7,791 nt of DNA from Pseudomonadota bacterium. Lineage in GTDB: Bacteria; Pseudomonadota; Alphaproteobacteria; Sphingomonadales; Sphingomonadaceae. Positions 1 through 3,964 of the stretch are shown piece by piece. The DNA is taken from assembly GCA_023386135.1 (NCBI GenBank), contig JAEWKG010000149.1, positions 1 to 7,791 on the forward strand, read 5' to 3'. Numbering within the stretch: the stretch's first letter is position 1; each line of letters begins with the position of its first letter. The notes beneath the pieces were generated by a model. That model saw nothing but the letters and a program-made list of their open reading frames with translations, was not told the DNA's origin and made no database searches. The position numbers and the translations under genes are program-made.

Positions 1-181
1 CAATTGCGTTCGCCGCATTGCCCATGCTGCGCGCGATGTTGGCGCCGAGCGACCGGCTCGCATGGCCCTGACCTTGACCGCTACCGCTCAGGATAACCGC
101 CGTCTCGGCTGCGTCTTGTGCCAGCAAGGGCGCCGACATGGCTGCAGCGATGAAGGCGGTAGTGATCACAGCGCGGAGCAT
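1..181 (-). CDS. Secreted hypothetical protein, 5' part only
   Basis: The ATG at 181 opens a frame that runs off the left edge after 60 codons, so the C-terminus is missing. The first 21 or so residues look like a Sec signal peptide: an Arg near the start, a hydrophobic run (VITTAFIAAAM) and a likely cleavage site after PLLA, before QDAAE. The visible mature part is small-residue rich (SGSGQGQGHASRSLG). A GGGGAG Shine-Dalgarno motif lies a few bases before the ATG. It is on the same strand as sufE, 47 bases downstream, so it may be co-transcribed or have its own promoter. I do not recognise a family. Export to the periplasm is inferred from the signal peptide alone. Confidence 0.7.
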   Translation of the reverse strand, partial: MLRAVITTAFIAAAMSAPLLAQDAAETAVILSGSGQGQGHASRSLGANIARSMGNAANAI

Positions 182-228
182 GACGTGTTCTCCCCAAGTC
201 TGAGAGTTTACGCTTCGCCTCGTTCAGG

Positions 229-645
229 TCAATCCGCCGCCGTTCCGGCGATGCGCCTGGCGTGCTCGCGGACGAGGGCGATCATGTTGGGCACGCCCTG
301 GGTGCGATTGGAACTGAGCTGGTTGGTGAGGTCGAACGGCGCGAGCGCGGCGGCGACGTCCATCGCGGCGATCTCGGCGGCGGGCTTGTCCTGCACCGCG
401 GCGATGACCAGCGCGACGATCCCCTTGGTGATCGCGGCGTTGCTGTCGGCAAGGAAATGCAACCGCTCTGCATCGCCCGTAGGATAGACCCACACGCTGG
501 CTGAACAGCCGCGCACCAGCGTAGCGTCTGTCTTGAGCGCGTCCGGCATCGGCTCGAGGGCGCGGCCAAGCTCGATCAGCAGGCGATAGCGGTCGTCGGG
601 ATCGAGGAAATCGTATTCCTCGGCGATGTCGGTGAGTGGGCGCAT
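229..645 (-). CDS. sufE: SufE-family cysteine desulfurase sulfur acceptor
   Basis: The 138-residue protein has the layout of SufE. Proteins of this family take persulfide sulfur from the cysteine desulfurase SufS and pass it to the Fe-S scaffold in the cytoplasm. The N-terminal part contains YRLLIELGRALEPMP at about 20-34. The catalytic cysteine is C47 in VRGCSASVWV, which matches the family pattern of a Cys in a loop followed by a beta strand. The C-terminal helix region carries SNRTQGVPNMIALVREHA. The length matches the usual 135-150 residues. No strong Shine-Dalgarno is visible before the ATG. The gene lies 32 bases after the last psp-operon gene on the same strand, with a hairpin between them, so partial readthrough from the stress operon is possible. 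No suf cluster genes are next to it here. Confidence 0.93.
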   Translation of the reverse strand: MRPLTDIAEEYDFLDPDDRYRLLIELGRALEPMPDALKTDATLVRGCSASVWVYPTGDAERLHFLADSNAAITKGIVALVIAAVQDKPAAEIAAMDVAAALAPFDLTNQLSSNRTQGVPNMIALVREHARRIAGTAAD

Positions 646-659
646 GGCGCGCCGTTAGC

Positions 660-678
660 GGAGCGGAGGCGCCGCTCC
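660..678 (-). other. Hairpin between the psp operon and sufE
   Basis: GGAGCGG and CCGCTCC form a perfect 7-bp GC-rich stem with a 5-base loop. On the minus strand the stem begins at the last base of the TAG stop of the 58-residue gene and ends 14 bases before the sufE ATG. There is no U tract after it, so it is not a convincing intrinsic terminator. It could weaken readthrough, act as an mRNA processing or stability element, or do nothing. Confidence 0.4.
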
Positions 679-854
679 TAGACCCCCAGCCCACCCGGGC
701 GGGTGAGCGCGTAGTAGAGCACGTAGAACCAGCCGAAAAAGCCCTGCACGGCCGCCCAGATGATCGACTTGTGCAGGCTCCAGCTGATCACCACCGCGAT
801 CGCGCTGCCGAGGCCGATGCCGGCCTGCGCCGCGCCGTTGCGGACCGCGCTCAC
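678..854 (-). CDS. 58-residue small membrane protein, last gene of psp operon
   Basis: The GTG at 854 overlaps the TGA of the upstream small gene as GTGA, a typical translationally coupled junction; the frame ends at TAG. The protein is mostly hydrophobic from residue 10: a first apolar stretch (IGLGSAIAVVISWSL), then HKSIIWA, then an aromatic stretch (GFFGWFYVLYYALTR) and a short Pro/Gly tail. This fits one long or two short membrane-embedded segments. The pattern of a Ser-rich helix, SIIWA, GFFGW and YYALTR resembles short uncharacterised bacterial membrane proteins I have seen, but I cannot name a family or function. Its place at the end of an envelope-stress operon suggests a membrane role; that is inference. 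Confidence 0.75.
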   Translation of the reverse strand: MSAVRNGAAQAGIGLGSAIAVVISWSLHKSIIWAAVQGFFGWFYVLYYALTRPGGLGV

Positions 855-1090
855 AGGTCGACCCCGCTGGCGATCGCTTCCAGCTTGCGGATGCGCTCCT
901 TGAGGTCGCTGAGCTCGATCCGGGCCGAGCCCAACGCGCTGCCGGTGTCGATCTCGCGAGCGCGCGAGGGCGTGTGGTCCAGCTCGTGCTCCTTGAGCGA
1001 CAGCCAGCCCTGCCACCCGCGCAGCATGGCGAGCGCGACGATGGCGATGGCGGTTAGCGAGGTGGCGGCGATGACGATCTGTTCGCTCAT
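851..1090 (-). CDS. PspB-like small bitopic coiled-coil protein (79 aa)
   Basis: An ATG with a strong GAGGAGG Shine-Dalgarno about nine bases upstream opens a 79-residue protein. It has one N-terminal membrane span (about 5-23, IVIAATSLTAIAIVALAML), a short linker with GWQGWLSLKEHELDH, and a C-terminal charged helix (IELSDLKERIRKLEAIAS, 58-75) with heptad spacing. The RIRKLEAIA block matches the block in PspB and in the neighbouring small proteins. The 34-base gap to the upstream stop is the longest between genes in this part of the operon. By analogy with PspB it would sit in the inner membrane with a cytoplasmic coiled coil and bind a Psp partner. It lacks the longer C-terminal tail of its three neighbours. 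Function is inferred only. Confidence 0.82.
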   Translation of the reverse strand: MSEQIVIAATSLTAIAIVALAMLRGWQGWLSLKEHELDHTPSRAREIDTGSALGSARIELSDLKERIRKLEAIASGVDL

Positions 1091-1124
1091 GTCGAATGTC
1101 CTCCTCTCGAAACGTCCTTGCGGC

Positions 1125-1406
1125 CTACGACGTGCGCTGGTCGCGCAGCGCCTCGATCTCGTCCGACACGCGGCGCGATTCGAGGGCGGCGGTGGTGTGG
1201 TTCTCGGTCGCGATCCGCTCGAGCACGCGGATGCGCTCGCGCAGTTCGGTGACCTCGCGCTCGAGCGCCGCGTCCGCCTTCGCGATCGGCGCCTCGTTGC
1301 CTTCCTTGTCGGCGGTGATCCCGTGCTGCGCGCGGTACTTCGCCTTCATCAGCTCGGTGAAGCAGCCGATCGCGACGATCACGACGATCGCGGTCCACAA
1401 GCTCAT
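1125..1406 (-). CDS. PspB-like small bitopic coiled-coil protein (93 aa)
   Basis: The ATG overlaps the preceding TGA as ATGA, with AAGGAG eight bases upstream, and the frame ends in TAG. Residues 4-19 (WTAIVVIVAIGCFTEL) form one membrane span. A basic stretch (MKAKYRAQHGI) follows, then an acidic linker, then a long charged helix (about 45-92). The helix contains LRERIRVLERIATE (55-68) and ends in DEIEALRDQR. The coiled-coil block is the one seen in PspB, and its DNA is partly near-identical to the 102-residue gene of this operon. A role as a membrane-anchored Psp partner or sensor is inferred from position and architecture. The overlap implies co-translation with the gene before it. Confidence 0.82.
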   Translation of the reverse strand: MSLWTAIVVIVAIGCFTELMKAKYRAQHGITADKEGNEAPIAKADAALEREVTELRERIRVLERIATENHTTAALESRRVSDEIEALRDQRTS

Positions 1407-1741
1407 TGCATGTTCTCCTTGCCCGCGCGCAGGCGCTCGATCTCGTGAGTGAGGCGGAAGCCGCCGTCGGTGACAATCCGTTCGACCGTCTCCAGCCGCT
1501 CGCGCATCGAGCCGATTTCGGCCTTCAACTGCGCGTTCTCCTGGGTCAGCAGTTGCACCCGCGCGGAGGTATCCTTGTCGGTCGAGGGGCGCAGCGACTG
1601 GCCCCACATGCCCTGCAACGGATAGCCGTTCTTGATGCGCAGGCGGGTGTTGTAGACCGTGGCGGCGATGCCGCCGGCGCCGAGCAGGAAACCACCTGCC
1701 AGCAGTGCGCCGATCAGCGGCAGAAGTTCGTGCGGGATCAT
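1403..1741 (-). CDS. PspB/PspC-like small bitopic coiled-coil protein (112 aa)
   Basis: The start ATG shares its A with the preceding stop (TGATG), and AAGGAG lies eight bases upstream. Residues 6-30 form a glycine-rich membrane span (LLPLIGALLAGGFLLGAGG). A basic/aromatic linker follows (TRLRIKNGYPLQGMWGQSL), then a heptad helix (about 58-90) with RLETVERIVTD at 82-92. The tail GGFRLTHEIERLR resembles the end of PspC more than PspB: PspC here ends VTSNPRLSAEIERLR. The gene lies inside the psp operon and shares stop/start overlaps on both sides. Inner-membrane location and a Psp-related role are inferences; I know of no characterised homologue. Confidence 0.82.
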   Translation of the reverse strand: MIPHELLPLIGALLAGGFLLGAGGIAATVYNTRLRIKNGYPLQGMWGQSLRPSTDKDTSARVQLLTQENAQLKAEIGSMRERLETVERIVTDGGFRLTHEIERLRAGKENMQ

Positions 1742-2049
1742 CAGACACGCTCCTTGCGCAAGCTGTCGATCGACACCCCGCTGTCGAGCCCGTCGACCCG
1801 GCGCTGATCGCGCAGCGCCTCGATCTGGGTGGCGACATCGTAGCCGCGGTCGGTGACGATGCGTTCGAGCACGCGGACGCGGTCTTCGAGTTCGGATACG
1901 CGGCTCGAATACTGCGCGGCCTTTTCGGCGCTCAACTCGGCGGTCGAATTGACCCGCGCTTCCGCCAGCTTGGTCTGGTGGCGGGTCCAGATCGCGAAGC
2001 CGCCCAGCAGGAACGGTGCCAGCGGTATCAAAAGTGCAAGCTCACCCAT
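1741..2049 (-). CDS. PspB/PspC-like small bitopic coiled-coil protein (102 aa)
   Basis: This is the first gene after pspC, 28 bases away. It has its own GAGGGA Shine-Dalgarno eight bases before the ATG. One membrane span (about 4-22, LALLIPLAPFLLGGFAIW) is followed by a short basic stretch and a long charged helix (about 28-66). That helix contains VSELEDRVRVLERIVTD (51-67), then RGYDVATQIEALRDQR and a variable tail. The helix block matches PspB, and the VTD-x(5-6)-(I/E)IE-x-LR tail matches the PspC C-terminus. Two DNA stretches are near copies of the 93-residue gene, which points to duplication. It probably works at the inner membrane with the Psp proteins; the exact partner is not readable from sequence. 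Confidence 0.82.
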   Translation of the reverse strand: MGELALLIPLAPFLLGGFAIWTRHQTKLAEARVNSTAELSAEKAAQYSSRVSELEDRVRVLERIVTDRGYDVATQIEALRDQRRVDGLDSGVSIDSLRKERV

Positions 2050-2077
2050 GGTTCGAGTCCCTCAACTCCGGTGTCGG

Positions 2078-2455
2078 TTAGCGCAGCCGCTCGATTTCGG
2101 CGGACAGGCGCGGATTGCTGGTGACGTAGAAGGTCTCGACTTCGGCCAGGCGGCGGTCGATGTCCTTCATCTTGCCGCGGATCTCGCGGGCGGTGCGCTT
2201 CGGGCTCTGCCGGACGCGCTGCCAGTATTTGCTCTCGTCCTGGTCGACGTAGAGGTGGGGCGGTTTCTTGTTCAGGATCAGCCCGGCGATCAGGTACGCC
2301 CCGAGGATGACCGGACCGAGCGCCGGCAGCAGGATCAGCGCGCCGAGGCGGACCCACAAGACGTTGACACCCGTGTAGTCGGCGATCCCTGAGCAGACTC
2401 CCATCAGCTTGGCGTTCTGCTTGTCGCGGTAAAGCGTGGTGCGCGGCGTGTTCAC
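2078..2455 (-). CDS. pspC: Phage shock protein C, PspC-domain membrane protein
   Basis: The GTG start overlaps the pspB TGA as GTGA, with GGGAG seven bases upstream. The 125-residue protein opens with the PspC domain: LYRDKQNAKLMGVCSGIADY (8-27), then VNVLWVRLGALILLPALG and a membrane region up to about residue 62. In characterised systems PspC is an inner-membrane sensor that, with PspB, draws PspA away from PspF under membrane stress. The C-terminal part carries a charged helix, RRLAEVETFYVTS (101-113), and ends SAEIERLR. This corresponds to the leucine-zipper-like tail of E. coli PspC (I recall an ERYVTS stretch there). The same tail pattern recurs in two later genes of the operon. Confidence 0.95.
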   Translation of the reverse strand: MNTPRTTLYRDKQNAKLMGVCSGIADYTGVNVLWVRLGALILLPALGPVILGAYLIAGLILNKKPPHLYVDQDESKYWQRVRQSPKRTAREIRGKMKDIDRRLAEVETFYVTSNPRLSAEIERLR

Positions 2456-2754
2456 GAACGAACTCCCTTCTTTTCGGCCAGCAGGCGATCGAGTTCGCGC
2501 AGCGGCTCGTTATCATCCTCGCGGTCGGCGATCAGGCGCACCGGCTGGAATTCCGGGTTGTCGCTGGCGACCAGGCGCTCGACCGTATCCATCCGCGCAT
2601 CGAGCCGCTTGGCGAGGCTGTAGAGTTCCTCAAGGAGTGCCTCGTCATCGGTGGTGATGGGGGCGGCGGTCTTCCACTTGGTGATGTAGTGGAGAATGAT
2701 CCACGGCAGGGCGACGAACAGGATGCCCATCACGCTCAAAGTATCGAGATCCAC
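2452..2754 (-). CDS. pspB: Phage shock protein B
   Basis: The GTG at 2754 is chosen because AGGAGG lies eight bases upstream and the pspA stop is three bases before it. The 100-residue protein has a membrane span (about 7-25) ending in LPWIILHY, which matches the PspB signature of E. coli (LPIWLWLHY). A cytoplasmic coiled coil follows (LEELYSLAKRLDARMDTVE, then RLVAS, 41-64). It is longer than the roughly 75 residues of E. coli PspB. The extra part holds NPEFQPVRLIAD (66-77) and a second charged helix (EPLRELDRLLAEKK). PspB acts with PspC as the membrane sensor that binds PspA and frees PspF. It is translationally coupled to pspC. Confidence 0.93.
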   Translation of the reverse strand: MDLDTLSVMGILFVALPWIILHYITKWKTAAPITTDDEALLEELYSLAKRLDARMDTVERLVASDNPEFQPVRLIADREDDNEPLRELDRLLAEKKGVRS

Positions 2755-2757
2755 CGC

Positions 2758-3468
2758 TTAATCCTCCTTGGTCTTGCCGGCGTCGTCGCCAGCCTGGTCG
2801 TTCAGGCCGAGCGCGCGCTTCATTTGTTCGAGTTCGTCGTTGATCTGGTCTTCGCCCGCGAGCGCGGCGATCTCGTCGGACAGGCTGGGCTTGCCGGTGC
2901 CGTCGGCGATCGACAGCGCGTCGGCGCGGCCTTCGGCGTAGTCGACCCGGCGCTCGAGCTGGTCGAACCGGGTCAGCGCGTCGTCCACCCGCTCGTTGGT
3001 CATCAGGCTGCGCAGCTTGACGCGGTTCTCGGCGCTTTCGAGGCGCGCGGCGATCGCGGTCTGGCGGCTGCGCGCCTCGCGCAGGCGGACCTGCAGCTTC
3101 TCGATGTCCTGCTCGTACGCACGAAGCGCATCGTCGAGGACGGCGATTTCCTGCTTCAGCTGGTCGGCCATGTCGCCGGCCTTCTTCTTCTCCATCAGCG
3201 CCGCGCGGGCGAGGTCCTCACGGTCCTTGCTGAGCGCGAGCTGTGCCTTGTCGGCCCAGTCGGCCTGCAGCCGTTCCAGCTTGACGGTGTGACGGTGCAT
3301 TTCCTTCTGGTCGGCAATCGTGCGCGCGGCACTGGCGCGCACCTCGACCAGGGTCTCCTCCATCTCGAGGATGATCATGCGGATCATCTTCGACGGGTCG
3401 TCCGCCTTGTCGAGCATGTCGGTGAAGTTGGCCGCGATGATGTCACGGGTGCGGCTGAAAATGCCCAT
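2758..3468 (-). CDS. pspA: Phage shock protein A, membrane-protecting PspF inhibitor
   Basis: The 236-residue protein starts MGIFSRTRDIIAANFTDML, the conserved amphipathic N-terminal helix that binds stressed membranes. It continues with DDPSKMIRMIILEMEETL and EVRASAARTIADQKEM, and is a nearly continuous charged coiled coil to about residue 180, as in the PspA/IM30 (ESCRT-III-like) family. The C-terminal part (about 195-225) is a short acidic helix. In characterised systems PspA binds PspF in the cytoplasm and blocks it; under stress it moves to the inner membrane, oligomerises and limits proton leakage. The ATG at 3468 has GGAG eight bases upstream and matches the family start. The frame stays open 69 codons further upstream to a GTG, described separately. 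pspB follows after three bases. Confidence 0.97.
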   Translation of the reverse strand: MGIFSRTRDIIAANFTDMLDKADDPSKMIRMIILEMEETLVEVRASAARTIADQKEMHRHTVKLERLQADWADKAQLALSKDREDLARAALMEKKKAGDMADQLKQEIAVLDDALRAYEQDIEKLQVRLREARSRQTAIAARLESAENRVKLRSLMTNERVDDALTRFDQLERRVDYAEGRADALSIADGTGKPSLSDEIAALAGEDQINDELEQMKRALGLNDQAGDDAGKTKED

Positions 3469-3675
3469 GAAGGCAACTCCGTAGTTGGCGATATCGCGCT
3501 GAGCGGCGCTCTGCGTGGGGGTGGGGCTGCGGCGCAGGCGTTCGACTTCCTGCTCGAGCCGGCTGGTCGGACGGGCCGGAGCGTCGCCATCGCGGTGGGA
3601 CTGGAATCCGCGTGACGGAAAATCGCGCTCCGGCCCTAGGGGGTCGAACGGGTCGTCTGAAGTCGGCCTGTTCAC
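3469..3675 (-). other. In-frame extension upstream of pspA, possible long-PspA start
   Basis: The PspA frame is open for 69 codons before the family start. It begins at a GTG (3675) that overlaps the TGA of the 50-residue gene as GTGA, the same coupling arrangement used elsewhere in this operon. If translated it would give a 305-residue PspA with a polar, Pro-rich head (PTSDDPFDPLGPERDFP) and a short charged helix (SRLEQEVERLRR). Sixteen of its 69 codons end in A or T, against one of 50 sense codons in the gene before it, so coding pressure looks weaker. The simplest reading is a 203-base spacer with pspA starting at its own ribosome site. A dual-start PspA remains possible. Confidence 0.35.
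3477..3480 (-). promoter_or_regulatory. Ribosome binding site fixing the pspA start
   Basis: GGAG lies eight bases before the ATG at 3468. Together with the conserved MGIFSR start this supports the short, family-length PspA as the main product. Confidence 0.7.
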
Positions 3676-3824
3676 GCCAGCTCCACCGGCTGGAAGACCG
3701 GGTCGGCGGCGTACGCCGGGGTCGCCTGGAGCTGGCTGCTCAGCGCCACGAACAGCGCCATCGCGGCGACGCTGGCGGTCGCGGCCTGGCCGAGGCGGGT
3801 CTGCAGGAAACGGCGGTCGAACAT
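3672..3824 (-). CDS. 50-residue protein with signal-peptide-like segment, first gene of psp operon
   Basis: All sense codons but one (CGT) end in G or C, which is strong evidence for coding. The start is the ATG at 3824, which has GGAG nine bases upstream. A GTG 30 bases earlier is at or before the predicted transcription start and is unlikely. The N-terminus is basic (MFDRRFLQTRLGQ). A hydrophobic segment follows (ATASVAAMALFVALSSQL, 15-32), then QATPAYA-ADP, a good AxA signal-peptidase site after residue 39. Cleavage would leave an 11-residue peptide (ADPVFQPVELA); without cleavage it is a small single-span protein with a periplasmic tail. It would be the first protein made when the sigma-54 promoter fires. 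I know of no named family; a role in envelope stress is inferred from position. Confidence 0.75.
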   Translation of the reverse strand: MFDRRFLQTRLGQAATASVAAMALFVALSSQLQATPAYAADPVFQPVELA

Positions 3825-3833
3825 TTCTAGGTG

Positions 3834-3837
3834 CTCC
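3834..3837 (-). promoter_or_regulatory. Ribosome binding site fixing the first psp-operon start
   Basis: GGAG lies nine bases before the ATG at 3824 and inside the predicted transcript. This favours that ATG over the upstream in-frame GTG at 3854. Confidence 0.55.
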
Positions 3838-3860
3838 GGTTGGTAGATGTTCACCTATCA

Positions 3861-3875
3861 GCAAGCGGCGTGCCA
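3861..3875 (-). promoter_or_regulatory. Sigma-54 promoter of the psp operon
   Basis: On the minus strand the sequence reads TGGCAC-GCCGC-TTGC, a full match to the -24/-12 consensus TGGCAC-N5-TTGC, with the invariant GG and GC at the right spacing. Transcription should begin near 3849, giving a leader of about 25 bases before the first small gene. Psp operons in enterobacteria are transcribed by sigma-54 RNA polymerase under PspF control, and pspF is the divergent neighbour here, so the assignment is well supported. Confidence 0.92.
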
Positions 3876-3911
3876 ATTCGCATTTACGGATAGCCGACGC
3901 TTTTCGACGAA

Positions 3912-3934
3912 CGGCATGATGGTCTCGCTTGCCG
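3912..3934. promoter_or_regulatory. Candidate PspF upstream activating site
   Basis: CGGCA and TGCCG form an inverted repeat with a 13-base spacer, centred about 75 bases upstream of the predicted psp transcription start. Enhancer-binding proteins usually bind dyads at roughly this distance. It also lies just before pspF, which would allow autoregulation. The half-sites are only five bases and may be chance. Confidence 0.25.
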
Positions 3935-3958
3935 ACAATTGGTGAAATCCACTATGGG
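3929..3958 (+). promoter_or_regulatory. Weak candidate sigma-70 promoter of pspF
   Basis: TTGCCG is followed after 17-18 bases by CTATGG/TATGGG, a poor but correctly spaced -35/-10 pair. It would place the transcript start almost on the pspF ATG at 3965. No Shine-Dalgarno is visible before that ATG, so a nearly leaderless mRNA would fit. Confidence 0.22.
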
Positions 3959-3964
3959 TTGGGT

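Noticed and set aside
62..487. 141-codon plus-strand frame
   Set aside because: It is antisense to sufE and the secreted protein gene and has no family features.
2689..3615. 308-codon open frame on the plus strand
   Set aside because: It is antisense to pspA and pspB, and would need to cover the shared coding signal of both.
3825..3854. GTG start 30 bases upstream for the 50-residue gene
   Set aside because: The GTG lies at or before the predicted sigma-54 transcription start near 3849, so it would not be in the mRNA in usable form. The ATG at 3824 has a ribosome site.
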